Numbered from the stretch's first letter, positions 9,501 through 17,779 are shown. The stretch is 64,000 nt of DNA from Lachnospiraceae bacterium (GCA_910575255.1 CAJTEM010000017.1:50328-114327); one strand, 5' to 3'. Notes: generated by a model not told the origin, from the sequence alone. Numbers and translations: made by a program.

Positions 9501-11135
9501 AGAGACGGACTCAACTTAAAGGCGGCTATGACAGAAGCCTCAGAAGCAAGCGGTTTTTATGCAGATTATTTCTTTGCGGTAGGTGTTGGTGATCCAACAG
9601 ACTATGGGAAGTTGGAGGAATTGGGTAACGCTGCAAATGCAGCAACAAAGAAATTCTTCTCTACCAGCGAGACAGATAAGAATTCACTGATCAATGCCTT
9701 TAATGAAATTCAGGATTCCATCACGACATATCTTTGCTCGGACGTTACTGTGACAGACACGCTCAGCGCTGAGGTGAAAATTGTAACGAATGCTGAAGGA
9801 GCGCGGGAAGATTTAGAGATTTTGGTTACGAAAGAAGATGATAAAGGGAATGCTGTTACCGTAGCATCAGGAAAGAGTCCGTTGACCGTAGAAGAAATTC
9901 AGATCAATGCCCGTTATGAAGAGGACAATGGAAAAACCAAGATCGTTATGGATTTTCCGAATGATTACGAGCTGAAGAAAGGTTACATCTATCAGGTTAA
10001 AGCACATATCGAAGCCACCGAGGCAGCGTATGAAAAATACCGCAGTGATGGATGGAACCTGGTATATCAGGATAAACCAGAAGAAGGAACAGGAACACAC
10101 GCCGATAAGCAGGAGCAAGGAGTCTATTCTAATACAGAGGCTGCAGTTACTTATAAATATAGAGGGGAAGATAAGACAGAGGAATATTTCAAACCTGTCA
10201 TCCAACTGAATCCGGGCGAATTGATAATCGAGAAGACGGTCACAGGACTGGACGGTGATCATTTGAACCGGTTAATGGGAACAGCGGAGAATTCTGCAGG
10301 CCTGAGCTTTAAAACAACATTTAGCTGGAATGGAAAGACGGATGAGATAACCCTTCCGTTAAAGAATTTAATAACAGGGAAGACAGAAACCGGTATTCGT
10401 TATGAAATAGCAAAGGATAATGAAGGAAAGTACACGATACATTTCAAAGGGCTTTCTCCGGATACCCGATATACGGTAACAGAGGAACATGCTGACGTAG
10501 AGGGGTATAGTCTTAAGACAACGAAGACCGAAGCGGAAGGAACTGTAGAAAAAGGACAGACAAAAACGGCATCATTTACCAATGCCTACACCAAGAAGCT
10601 GACGCTTAAGGTATGGAAAAAAGTGACTGGTAACATGGGTGACAGGAACCAGGGATTTGAATTTAACTATACGCTTAAGGACGCAAGCGGGAATGTCATA
10701 GACGGATATACGGTACTGGATAAAAATGGCAACAAGATAACAGCAGATCCGGTTTCCTTGAAAAATGATGAATATTTTATTATCAATGATATTCCCGAAG
10801 GCGCCAGAATTGTTATCACAGAGACAAATGGCAGTGACTACATAACCGAAATAACAAAAACAGGAAAAAATGACTGGAAACCAGGAGAAAACAGTAATTG
10901 GAAGCCAGACATAACACCCGAGAAGTCAACAATCGCCGGAAAGTCATTTGAATTAACGATGACCGATACGGAAGAGGTAACTTTTACCAATACCAAAAAC
11001 ATCAGTTCCCCCACCGGCCTTCACAGCAACCGGCTCCCGCATCTGCTTCTGCTGGCAATGGCCGCCCTCGGTATGGCAGGTATGGCCGCAACAGGAGCCG
11101 CGGCAAAGGTGCGCAGAAAAGATGACGAGCAGTAA
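6534..11135 (+). CDS. giant pilus tip adhesin with vWA and Cna-B domains
   Basis: A 1,533-residue surface protein. I place the start at ATG 6534 (after GAGGGG), which gives a signal peptide: Arg/Lys-rich first 30 residues, then CCAAALCVSMVMGNVVQAAVA. Residues about 210-435 are a Gly/Ser/Asn/Asp-rich linker, followed by ATPSEATPSN/EASPSN repeats. A von Willebrand A domain has a complete MIDAS start, DVIYVVDESGSM (near residue 860). Two Cna-B/pilin-type repeats follow (IIEKTVTGLDGDHLN and LKVWKKVTGNMGDRNQGF). The C-terminus has SSPTGLHSN, a hydrophobic helix and KVRRKDDEQ, a sorting signal of the xPTG type. First gene of the pilus island; by analogy with streptococcal Cpa/RrgA it would be the tip adhesin. 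Confidence 0.85.
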   Translation: MERTASRRRKKEGIPSRIVKFLRREGRRCCAAALCVSMVMGNVVQAAVAVEEDTDGTITYDLDSISLYGALQKAVLDGNPVEKELLFEGEEAESYAQLLGETKDLYELKPEIKGQENGIELRVFARLNQDIELDRGYEISGDESLVFLLTNKSRQTKTAVIQVDQKRSEEIPVPPRSTLGIDAENPAYLSAADMGAGPDADAVPGEAGAASGTMGGSGTGTGGGGGSGSGGSGAGSGDEDKISASDTLEGMVEPDQTEDEKENIKEDQTDTEDTPVISIETEKNPGGQENPDSVPDVNIADQENSSQGKEDHHPGADKEDSDSVESEGTAGEDGKESGSDQGDTGNQDGSGSQDTSGNGGNGENSSNGSNSGQSGDNGNGSNSSNNNQDNNASGNNDSHDSAANSGNTENSSNNGSGEAGSGGSSNDADGNGGSSPLAISRHRVGLVASAKVLEKAAETATPSEATPSNRADKEEASPSNAEANLLEGTLYNPVILDGNAVVAFAVTASELGLDDERFQMMMIYEPEVPLEGVKVRVGVSPDAFSEEVTLHVKELKPEGETSDQYQLAEESLAREGISYEGMAALDISFLDTEGNEVEPAEEALVSIQMDRGRLPEGISPDAISVQHHKKDGDSGAIMIEQVVDPAKAVEAELRLEEAEIVSREKLEEVSGGVLEMNDEALVTEFSVESFSTFTITWSSWGVGGITRSVQVHYVDEGGREITCDKAPTQVNRDFVWNKEATLRDYAFSIDGYVYQGAHLEAVGGESVTQLRVESHYVGWGDREWVFEYSSDGSTWKSLPNNSDIYLVYKGSAPTPPTPGSSQAMSHDKRAVRKDDGTYDLILTVSGAFGSESSPALLDVIYVVDESGSMTSSRFTSTKNAITGLTNALTTNTKIDPRFSVVTFSGDNWRDEKWNDAQIKVNWTKNKNEITNVSFNKDGGTNYQAGIRTAKELLSDKRKNATTAVVFLSDGNPTFRYGNDGYTEGTGSSDRDGLNLKAAMTEASEASGFYADYFFAVGVGDPTDYGKLEELGNAANAATKKFFSTSETDKNSLINAFNEIQDSITTYLCSDVTVTDTLSAEVKIVTNAEGAREDLEILVTKEDDKGNAVTVASGKSPLTVEEIQINARYEEDNGKTKIVMDFPNDYELKKGYIYQVKAHIEATEAAYEKYRSDGWNLVYQDKPEEGTGTHADKQEQGVYSNTEAAVTYKYRGEDKTEEYFKPVIQLNPGELIIEKTVTGLDGDHLNRLMGTAENSAGLSFKTTFSWNGKTDEITLPLKNLITGKTETGIRYEIAKDNEGKYTIHFKGLSPDTRYTVTEEHADVEGYSLKTTKTEAEGTVEKGQTKTASFTNAYTKKLTLKVWKKVTGNMGDRNQGFEFNYTLKDASGNVIDGYTVLDKNGNKITADPVSLKNDEYFIINDIPEGARIVITETNGSDYITEITKTGKNDWKPGENSNWKPDITPEKSTIAGKSFELTMTDTEEVTFTNTKNISSPTGLHSNRLPHLLLLAMAALGMAGMAATGAAAKVRRKDDEQ

Positions 11136-11147
11136 GGAGTTGGGATT

Positions 11148-11387
11148 ATGACAGCAGCCAATATGGATGACATTGCAGAGGTATTCAAGAAGCTGAAATT
11201 CCACAGGACATTCTTTGGCTGGGTAAGCGAGAAGGATGTCTGGAGGAAGCTGGAGCAGGTACAAAAGGAATACCGGTCTGCTTATGAATGTCAGGCGGCA
11301 GCATATGAAGCAAGGATAAAGGAAAGAGATGACCGGATCCGGCAGCTGCAGGGAGGAGCGCAGCAGGATGAAGGAGATGGGGAATGA
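11148..11387 (+). CDS. small coiled-coil protein of the pilus locus
   Basis: A 79-residue soluble protein starting after AAGGAG. It has FHRTFFGWVSEKDVWRKLEQ, then VQKEYRSAYECQAAAYEARI and a charged C-terminal helix, predicting one long coiled coil with no signal peptide. Its stop overlaps the start of the SipA-like gene by the ATGA arrangement (11384-11387), so translation is coupled. The FG..DVW.K.E..Q..Y pattern faintly recalls DivIVA/GpsB-type membrane-curvature proteins. If so, it could place pilus assembly on the membrane, but this is a guess. I do not know a characterised homologue. Confidence 0.7.
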   Translation: MTAANMDDIAEVFKKLKFHRTFFGWVSEKDVWRKLEQVQKEYRSAYECQAAAYEARIKERDDRIRQLQGGAQQDEGDGE

Positions 11388-11962
11388 GGACAAAGGAAAA
11401 AAAGACGAGAGTCCGTTCCCCGGTTTCCCTGACACCGGAGCAGGTGATCCGAAAGAGGTTAAGAAGGATTGCGGACAGAGAAGAGGTCTCAGGATTTCTG
11501 TCAAAGCTGGTGATGTTTGTAGTGATGATGTGGGTAATGTTCGGAGTGATCTTTGGCATTACCCCCATGCAGAACAATGACATGTCCCCCCGCTTAAGTT
11601 CCGGCGACCTGATGCTTTACTACCGTCTGGAGGATACCTTCCGTTCCCAGGATATCATTATCTTTGAGAAGGAAGGCAGGCAATACACGGGCAGGATCAT
11701 CGCCAGGGGCGGGGAGAGTGTAGAGATCACGGATGATTCGCAATTGATCGTAAACGGGAGCCATGTAGTTGAGACAGATATCTTCTACCGCACTCCCAAA
11801 TACGGCGAGGAAGTGGAATATCCCTTGCAGTTGGGAGACAGAGAGTACTTTGTCCTGTGTGATTACCGGGACGGGGCGCGGGACAGCCGGTATTTCGGGG
11901 CGGTAAGCCAGGGAGAGATCCGGGGAAAAGTGCTCGCCGTCATACGCCGGTCCCACCTGTAG
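11384..11962 (+). CDS. SipA-like pseudo-signal peptidase, pilus assembly factor
   Basis: A 192-residue type I signal peptidase fold: a transmembrane helix at about 40-62 (FLSKLVMFVVMMWVMFGVIF), then NNDMSPRLSSGDLMLYYR, DIIIFEKEGRQYTGRIIARG and DSRYFGAVSQGEIRGKV. In active enzymes the first motif carries the Ser nucleophile (G-x-SM-xP) and the second the general-base Lys (IKRVxGxPGD). Here the aligned residues are Asp (NDM) and Gly (TGR). As I recall, the SipA protein needed for Streptococcus pyogenes pilus assembly has the same Asp/Gly replacement. It should therefore be a non-proteolytic chaperone for pilin polymerisation. ATGA overlap with the upstream gene. Confidence 0.8.
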   Translation: MRTKEKKTRVRSPVSLTPEQVIRKRLRRIADREEVSGFLSKLVMFVVMMWVMFGVIFGITPMQNNDMSPRLSSGDLMLYYRLEDTFRSQDIIIFEKEGRQYTGRIIARGGESVEITDDSQLIVNGSHVVETDIFYRTPKYGEEVEYPLQLGDREYFVLCDYRDGARDSRYFGAVSQGEIRGKVLAVIRRSHL

Positions 11963-12064
11963 AGACTTTCCGGGGACAGAATTATTTATGATATTATCGT
12001 ACCGAAACGATGCGATGATAGATAGAAGCTTTTAACCAATCATTATGAAGGAGAGGAATGTAGA

Positions 12065-13171
12065 ATGAAGAGAAATGCAAAGAAAATGGTAACGACAGTA
12101 CTGGCAGGGGTCATGGTAATGTCTATGGGGATGAATGCGTTTGCGAAAGTACCAGATGATGGACTTACGATTACAAAAACAGTGACAACAGACGGAAATA
12201 CTTATGCTCCCAATACAACTTTCAACTTTGAGGTGACTCCTGGAACAGGAAAGGGTGCTGATGAGAATAGTTTGGCTGCACCTGATCAGGTTGTCGTATA
12301 TCCTGGTGTAGACAAGGGGCTTAATGTAGTGGGTGCGGCTCAGTTTGCACCCAATAAAGAGGAGCCGACATCAGCGGTATATACAAATAATACAGTGAAA
12401 ATTACGGTTAATTCCGGCGTCTTTACAAAACCGGGTGTTTATCACTATCAGGTAAGTGAGGTAATACCGCAGAATGAAGATAAATATGAAGGTATTAAGT
12501 ACGATGAGTCTGTGAAAGACCTTTTGGTTTATGTAGTGCGTAATGAGGAGGATGGAACTTTTACAGTCGATGGAGTAATTGAAGTAAAAGACGGACAGAA
12601 GGTAGGAGAGGGAACAGGGGTAAGCTTTACCAATAATTATGGAAAACAGGATCCCGATCAGCCGGATCCAGAGGATGATACCACCCATGATATTACAGTA
12701 ACCAAAGAGGTAACTGGTAACCAGGGTGATCAGAATAAGGAGTTTAACTTTGCCATCAGTGTAAAACCGGCAAGTGATGGTGAAATTTACAAACTGGTTA
12801 AAATAAGCAATGGCACGGAGACTTTTGTTCAGGCAATAGGCGCAACGGACATGGGTGTGACTGTTGGTCTGAAATCCGGTGAATCTGTAAAAATTTATGG
12901 TTTGTCTGAAAATGATTCTTACAGTATTACAGAGACAGATGCCAATCAGGACGGATACACAACAACAGCAGCTGGTGACAATGTTAATGATGGTCAGACC
13001 GGTTCTGCAGGTAGATTAGATGCAGATAACAAGGCAGCTACTGTTACTAATGCCAGAAACATTTCCACCCCCACCGGCATCATCCTCACCTTCGCTCCTT
13101 ACATCCTGATGGTAGCCGCAGCAGGTGTCCTTGCCGTAATGTTCCTTCGCAAGAAGAGAGAAGAGATCTGA
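12065..13171 (+). CDS. FctA/Spy0128-type major pilin
   Basis: A 368-residue secreted pilin. Residues 1-27 are a signal peptide (MKRNAKKMVTTVLAGVMVMS, cut after FA). Residues about 30-195 form a Spy0128/FctA isopeptide domain (TITKTVTTDGNTYAPNTTFN, FTKPGVYHYQVSEV, DLLVYVVRNEEDG, VSFTNNY). Residues about 210-330 form a second Cna-B-like domain beginning ITVTKEVTGNQGDQNKEF. The C-terminus is ISTPTGIILTFAPYILMV with KKREE, a TPTG-type sorting signal nearly identical to that of the tip adhesin. AGGAG RBS, and a 100-bp gap before the gene leaves room for its own promoter, as expected for the most abundant subunit. Confidence 0.9.
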   Translation: MKRNAKKMVTTVLAGVMVMSMGMNAFAKVPDDGLTITKTVTTDGNTYAPNTTFNFEVTPGTGKGADENSLAAPDQVVVYPGVDKGLNVVGAAQFAPNKEEPTSAVYTNNTVKITVNSGVFTKPGVYHYQVSEVIPQNEDKYEGIKYDESVKDLLVYVVRNEEDGTFTVDGVIEVKDGQKVGEGTGVSFTNNYGKQDPDQPDPEDDTTHDITVTKEVTGNQGDQNKEFNFAISVKPASDGEIYKLVKISNGTETFVQAIGATDMGVTVGLKSGESVKIYGLSENDSYSITETDANQDGYTTTAAGDNVNDGQTGSAGRLDADNKAATVTNARNISTPTGIILTFAPYILMVAAAGVLAVMFLRKKREEI

Positions 13172-13220
13172 TCAGGCATCGTTCATCTTTTCCGGGAAAA
13201 TTCACAGGAGGTAACAAAGT

Positions 13221-13988
13221 ATGAGAGCAGCCGCTATCATGGCACGAATTGGAAATTTCATCATTTCCCTGTTTGCCGGGGTCTTAATCCTGACCATGTG
13301 TGCGTATGGCGGCTACTCCCTCTGGGACAGCTACATGATTAACCAGGGCGCATTCCTCTCCCAGGATTTGCTGAAATACAAACCGGCGTCAGGGGACGGG
13401 GAGGAGGCAAGCTACTCTTTGGAGGAGCTTGCGGCGATCAATCCGGATACCAGAGGATGGCTGACGATTGACCAGACACATATCGATTATCCGGTAGTTC
13501 AGGGAGAGGATGACATGTTTTATGTAAACGCTGATGTGTTCAAGGAGTTCTCCCTGTCAGGCGCGATCTTTCTTTCCTGCCTGAACAGCCCGGATTTTTC
13601 CGACAGCTACAGCCTGATCTATGGGCATCATATGGACAATGGCGGGATGTTCGGAGACGTGCTGGAATTCGTGAATGAAGATTATTTTGAGAGGCATCAG
13701 ACCGGCACCTTATACCTGTCGGATGCGACTTATTCCATCAGGCTTTTTGCCTGTATGGAGGCGGATGGATACGATCATCTGATTTATAATCCGGGGACGG
13801 ATTACGATCTTTCAGGCTTACTGGATTATCTGAAGACAGATTCCACCCAGTATCGGGAGATCGGAGTTACGGCAGAAGACAAGATCATAGGAATGTCCAC
13901 CTGTGTGGATGCAGTGACAAACGGCCGGGTGGTGTTGTTTGGCCGGCTGGAAGAAAGAAAAGCACAAGAAGGAGGTGTGGAGGAATGA
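13221..13988 (+). CDS. class B sortase, probable pilin polymerase
   Basis: A 255-residue membrane transpeptidase. An N-terminal helix (residues 10-32) anchors it. The class B core has HIDYPVVQGEDDMFYVN, IYGHHMDNGGMFGDV with the catalytic His near residue 135, and the active-site GMSTCVDAVTNGRVVLFGRL with Cys near 228 and Arg shortly after. It sits between the TPTG-type major pilin and the LPQTG pilin, starts after AGGAGG, and shares an ATGA overlap with the next gene. As in streptococcal FCT islands, where a class B-like enzyme (SrtC2) polymerises T-antigen pili, it is the likely polymerase for the xPTG pilins. Confidence 0.88.
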   Translation: MRAAAIMARIGNFIISLFAGVLILTMCAYGGYSLWDSYMINQGAFLSQDLLKYKPASGDGEEASYSLEELAAINPDTRGWLTIDQTHIDYPVVQGEDDMFYVNADVFKEFSLSGAIFLSCLNSPDFSDSYSLIYGHHMDNGGMFGDVLEFVNEDYFERHQTGTLYLSDATYSIRLFACMEADGYDHLIYNPGTDYDLSGLLDYLKTDSTQYREIGVTAEDKIIGMSTCVDAVTNGRVVLFGRLEERKAQEGGVEE

Positions 13989-14770
13989 TCTGTAAGAAGA
14001 TAAGGAACCTGTTGTGTCATGCACTTGTCCCGGCTGTGCTTGCAGTTTTGATGGTTCCGGCCATAGCGTATGCAGAGGAACCCTGCCGGGTATCGATCCC
14101 GGTGGAAGTGACCGTAACCGGGAACCGGATTCCTCAGGATCAGCAATACAGGCTGGAGTTAAAGGGAGAGACGCCCCAGACCCCGATGCCGGAGTCGTCA
14201 GAGCTGACTATGACCGGCGCGGGAAAGGCAGCTTTTGGGGAAATCGCATATCATGTGCCGGGTGACTATCATTATGAGATTCGCCAGAATTCTGAGGCAA
14301 CCGATTATTTTGTATATGATCAGAGTGTCTACCGGATTACAGTACGGATTATCCGTAATGAAGACGGGCAGCTGACATCGCTCATCCTGGCCTACAATGA
14401 GACGGCCGGAGAAGCTCAGAAGGTGGACGGACTGACCTTTGCCAACCAGTACAACCGCGGCGGAGGCGGCGGAGGTGGCGGCGGAGGCGGTTCCGGCAGC
14501 GGCAGCGGCGGCGGAGGCGGCACAAGCGGGGGAGGCCCTGGAGTGTCGGGAGACGGCCTGACGGAGATCGGAGAGGAAACGACTCCTCTGGCAGCCGGGT
14601 TCCCGGGAATCTCCGAGTTGGTTCCGGAGACAATATTAGATGCCATGGTGCCGCTGGCGATGCTTCCGCAGACAGGAGATAGCACCAGTCTGGGGCTGTG
14701 GATCCTGCTTCTGGTGATTTCTGGCTGTGGCCTGACCGGCCTGATGGCTATGAGAAAGTATCTCGGATAA
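13985..14770 (+). CDS. minor/basal pilin with LPQTG signal
   Basis: A 261-residue secreted protein. Signal peptide at residues 1-30 (LLCHALVPAVLAVLMVPAIA, then YA). One FctA-like domain follows: AFGEIAYHVPGDYHYEIRQN, VYRITVRIIRNEDGQ and LTFANQYN. After it comes a glycine tract interrupted by Ser (about residues 158-185). The end is MLPQTGDSTSLGLWILLLV with a helix and RKYLG, a canonical LPxTG signal. That signal differs from the SPTG/TPTG signals of the other two pilins, so a different sortase may attach it. By position and size it matches the FctB-type base pilin that links the fibre to the wall. Confidence 0.85.
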   Translation: MICKKIRNLLCHALVPAVLAVLMVPAIAYAEEPCRVSIPVEVTVTGNRIPQDQQYRLELKGETPQTPMPESSELTMTGAGKAAFGEIAYHVPGDYHYEIRQNSEATDYFVYDQSVYRITVRIIRNEDGQLTSLILAYNETAGEAQKVDGLTFANQYNRGGGGGGGGGGGSGSGSGGGGGTSGGGPGVSGDGLTEIGEETTPLAAGFPGISELVPETILDAMVPLAMLPQTGDSTSLGLWILLLVISGCGLTGLMAMRKYLG

Positions 14771-14930
14771 AACAAGATAAAGAGATATCTTCGAAAACAG
14801 CAGATGCGCCCTGGAAAAAAGGGACTGAATATTTGCAGAGCCAAATTGCATGACATTGGCCGGGGAACAGTAAGAAATCAGAGAACCGTAAAAACTCAAA
14901 TAACAATAAAAACAAAAAAACAGAAAAGCA

Positions 14931-14976
14931 AAAAAGCGGGATCCCCTGCAAGGGGTGGTCCTGCTTTTTCTGGATA
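14931..14976 (+). terminator. intrinsic terminator after the basal pilin gene
   Basis: Stem AAGCGGGATCCCCT / AGGGGTGGTCCTGCTT with loop gca, preceded by A-runs and followed by TTTTT. It lies 160 bp after the basal pilin and 20 bp before the second sortase, so it should lower expression of that gene. Confidence 0.75.
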
Positions 14977-14995
14977 AAGGAAAAGAGGTGTCAGG

Positions 14996-15823
14996 ATGGA
15001 AAGATGGGAGGAACCGGAAGAGGGGATGGAGCAGGCAGGATCTTCCTGGAAGAAAAGAGTCTGGAGGATGCTGGTGGCAGTCTGCGTAGTGCTTTTGTCA
15101 GGTTCAGCTTTTAATATCTGGAGGACCGTTCATCAGTCCCGGAAGGAGAACCGCACCTTCCAGGAACTGGCGAGGCTGGCGGAGGATAACGGATATCCGG
15201 GAGCGGATTCCCTGCCCGGAAGCGACGGCAGGGAATCCGAAAACACGGTCAGACAGAGCCGCTATGCAGTGATTCATGCACAGAACCCGGATTTTGCCGG
15301 GTGGCTGAAGATCGACCGGACAGTGATTGATTATCCGGTGATGCATACCCCGGGGGATATCCAGTATTATATCCGCCGCGATTTTTACGGAAAGGAATCC
15401 GTCAGTGGGACTCCGTTTATCGGGGACAACTGTGACGTGGACAGCCTGGGAATGATTATCTATGGGCATAATATGAAGAATGATACTATTTTCGGGGCGC
15501 TGGATGAGTATGCAGATGCGGATTACCAAAAGGAGCATCCAATGATTCGTTTCAGCACCATGGAGGAAGACCGGGAATATGAGGTGTTTGCAGCGTTTCG
15601 CACCCGGCTTTTGTATGAGAATGAAGAGGGTTTCCGGTATTACGAATATGTGGGCGATCTGACAAAGGAGCGTTATGAGGAGTTCGTGGAACAGGCAGAG
15701 GCAGCAGCATTGTATGATACGGGAATCCGGCCGGAATATGGAGAACAGCTTTTGATGTTGTCCACTTGCAGCTACCACACAAAGAACGGGAGATTCGTGG
15801 TGGCGGCAAGAAGACGGAAGTAA
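14996..15823 (+). CDS. second class B sortase, probable housekeeping/anchoring enzyme of the pilus
   Basis: A 275-residue sortase. One N-terminal transmembrane helix (about residues 20-42). Class B blocks are VIDYPVMHTPGDIQYYIRRD, IYGHNMKNDTIFGAL with His near 157, and the active site LLMLSTCSYHTKNGRFVVAA with Cys near 257. It follows a strong terminator, unlike the tightly packed genes before it, so its level is likely set separately from pilin synthesis. Two class B sortases with two sorting-signal types suggests division of labour: one polymerises TPTG/SPTG pilins and this one attaches the LPQTG base. That assignment is inference. Confidence 0.85.
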   Translation: MERWEEPEEGMEQAGSSWKKRVWRMLVAVCVVLLSGSAFNIWRTVHQSRKENRTFQELARLAEDNGYPGADSLPGSDGRESENTVRQSRYAVIHAQNPDFAGWLKIDRTVIDYPVMHTPGDIQYYIRRDFYGKESVSGTPFIGDNCDVDSLGMIIYGHNMKNDTIFGALDEYADADYQKEHPMIRFSTMEEDREYEVFAAFRTRLLYENEEGFRYYEYVGDLTKERYEEFVEQAEAAALYDTGIRPEYGEQLLMLSTCSYHTKNGRFVVAARRRK

Positions 15824-15878
15824 GAAGCATAGGGGATAGAAAAATAATGCAAAGTAAATGATTCAGGGGTGACTGGCA

Positions 15879-16273
15879 TTGAAAGAACTTGGTATTTTCA
15901 TAGATGAATCCGATGATTTCGGTGAATACGATCATCATTCGCAGAGAAAAATTTATGCAAACATGTCCGTCAATGAGCGCCGCCGCATCTTCAATAAGAT
16001 GGTCGCATTCATCCGGCGGATTCATATCCGCTACAAATGTTTTTATATTGAGAAAAAGCACACATCGGATGTAGTTGAAGCGTTTTCAACGCCCTGCTTC
16101 CCAAACCCGTTTTCCGCAAAGTAATGCCTTCGAAATATAAACTTTTCCAAGCAGCAGATCTGCTTTGTACGCTTGAACTGGTCAAGCCCAAATCAGAAAA
16201 AACCTTTTTCGGAAATATCCGTGACCTGAAGAAAAATTACATAAAGCCTTTGAGCAAAAAGGAATGGTCATAG
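15879..16273 (+). pseudogene. DUF3800 family gene, internally deleted and frameshifted
   Basis: The start (TTG 15879) reads KELGIFIDESDDFGEYDHHS, the conserved N-terminus of DUF3800 proteins (IDESGDFG; note Gly to Asp). Internal segments are shortened. Around 16090 the frame changes, after which SKYKLFQAADLLCTLELVK and FFGNIRDLKKNYIKPLSKKE match the family's C-terminus and end at 16273. DUF3800 proteins have an RNase H-like fold and are common in phage and mobile regions. The gene is not functional. Confidence 0.6.
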
Positions 16274-16280
16274 ATTCCCG

Positions 16281-16309
16281 TTTACATCCCCCGATTTCAG
16301 GAGTATAAT
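16281..16309 (+). promoter_or_regulatory. sigma-A promoter of the mocR-type gene
   Basis: TTTACA (16281-16286), a 17-bp spacer and a perfect TATAAT (16304-16309), 70 bp before the start codon at 16379. MocR proteins often repress their own promoter. Confidence 0.7.
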
Positions 16310-16378
16310 GAAAATTGAATATATCGAAATTTCAGGAATTGGCCAGCCAGGCAAGGTCAGTCCGGAGGAGAGGGCACC

Positions 16379-17779
16379 ATGCTTACTTATGATTTGACAG
16401 ATACGGGCTCGGATTCTCTATATGAGCATTTATATAAAAGCATCAAGAACGATATTGTGCAGGGAGTCATAAGGGCGGATGAAAAGCTGCCGTCCAAACG
16501 TCCTTTTGCCAGGAACCTGGGGATCAGTGTTATCACCGTGGAGAATGCTTATGCCCAGCTTCTGGCCGAGGGATTCATCTATTCCCTGCCCAAACGAGGA
16601 TTTTATGTGTCAGATGTCAGGACTCTGATTGAAGAAAAGAAGCCCCCCATCCGGAAGGAGATGGTACCCAGGACCGGAGAGAGGGCTCCTTGTTTTGCGG
16701 ATTTTTCCAGCAATCAGACTCCTTCGGAGCTTTTCCCGTTTACGATCTGGTCAAAAGTGATCCGAGAGGTGTTAAGTAACAGCCAGGCACAGCTGATGAC
16801 CAATCCGCCCTGTGGCGGCACGTTTGTGCTGCGGGAAAGCATTGCAAAGCATCTGAAGGAATTTCGGGGCATGAGCGTGCAGCCGGAGCAGATTCTGATA
16901 GGCGCCGGGACGGAATATCTCTACGGATTGCTGATTCAGCTCTTGGGACAGGATCGGCTCTATGCGGTAGAGAATCCGGGATATCAGAAGATCGCAAAGA
17001 TTTACAACAGCTATCAGGTAGCCTGTGAATGGATTCCTATGGACGCTTCCGGGATTTGTATCGGAGAGCTGGAGAAAAAGAAGGTGGATATCGTACATAT
17101 TACGCCGTCCCATCATTATCCGACAGGAATCGTGATGCCGGTTAGCAGGCGTTATGAGCTGCTGGGCTGGGCATCGCGGGGAGAGGGACGCTACATCATT
17201 GAGGATGATTATGACAGTGAGCTCAGACTGAGCGGACAGCCGATTCCGGCTCTGCAGAGTATTGATGTTTCAGACAAGGTGATTTATATGAATACCTTTA
17301 CCAAGACGCTTTGTTCCACCGTGCGTATCAGTTATATGGTTCTGCCGCAGGATCTGTTGATGAGATTTTATGATACCTTATCCTTTTATTCCGGTACGGT
17401 CTCGAATTTTGAACAATATACTCTTGCGCGGTTTATTGAAGAGGGGAAATTTGAGACTCATATCAACCGGATGCGGAATTATTACCGTCAGAAAAGGGAT
17501 GCGCTTCTGGGTGCGGTGAATCAGAGCCGCCTTCAGTCGATCGCTGCCATCTCCGGAGAGGAGGCGGGGCTGCATTTCCTGATGACGATTCGATCGGAGC
17601 GGGAGGAACAGGAGGTATGCCGCCGCGCAGAGGAGCAGGGAATCCGGCTGGTGCCTCTGTCAGGATACTATTATGAAGATCCCGGGCAAACGGAAAATGT
17701 ATATGTGATGAATTACTCGAGTATTGATGTAGACAGGGCAGGGGAGATCATGGAACGATTGTATAAAAGCTGTGTATAA
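16379..17779 (+). CDS. MocR/PdxR-family regulator (GntR HTH fused to aminotransferase fold)
   Basis: A 466-residue protein. Residues 1-75 form a GntR winged helix (DSLYEHLYKSIKNDIVQGVI, then LPSKRPFARNLGISVITVE). Residues 110-460 form a type I aminotransferase domain with TPSHHYPTGIVMP and YIIEDDYDSEL, and the PLP-lysine region NTFTKTLCSTVRISYMVLP, where Lys should form the Schiff base. Such proteins are PLP-sensing transcription factors controlling vitamin B6 or amino-acid genes, usually a divergent target. No divergent gene is present here. A pyridoxal-kinase-like gene occurs at 48.9 kb, but no link is visible. GGAGGAG RBS. Confidence 0.88.
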   Translation: MLTYDLTDTGSDSLYEHLYKSIKNDIVQGVIRADEKLPSKRPFARNLGISVITVENAYAQLLAEGFIYSLPKRGFYVSDVRTLIEEKKPPIRKEMVPRTGERAPCFADFSSNQTPSELFPFTIWSKVIREVLSNSQAQLMTNPPCGGTFVLRESIAKHLKEFRGMSVQPEQILIGAGTEYLYGLLIQLLGQDRLYAVENPGYQKIAKIYNSYQVACEWIPMDASGICIGELEKKKVDIVHITPSHHYPTGIVMPVSRRYELLGWASRGEGRYIIEDDYDSELRLSGQPIPALQSIDVSDKVIYMNTFTKTLCSTVRISYMVLPQDLLMRFYDTLSFYSGTVSNFEQYTLARFIEEGKFETHINRMRNYYRQKRDALLGAVNQSRLQSIAAISGEEAGLHFLMTIRSEREEQEVCRRAEEQGIRLVPLSGYYYEDPGQTENVYVMNYSSIDVDRAGEIMERLYKSCV

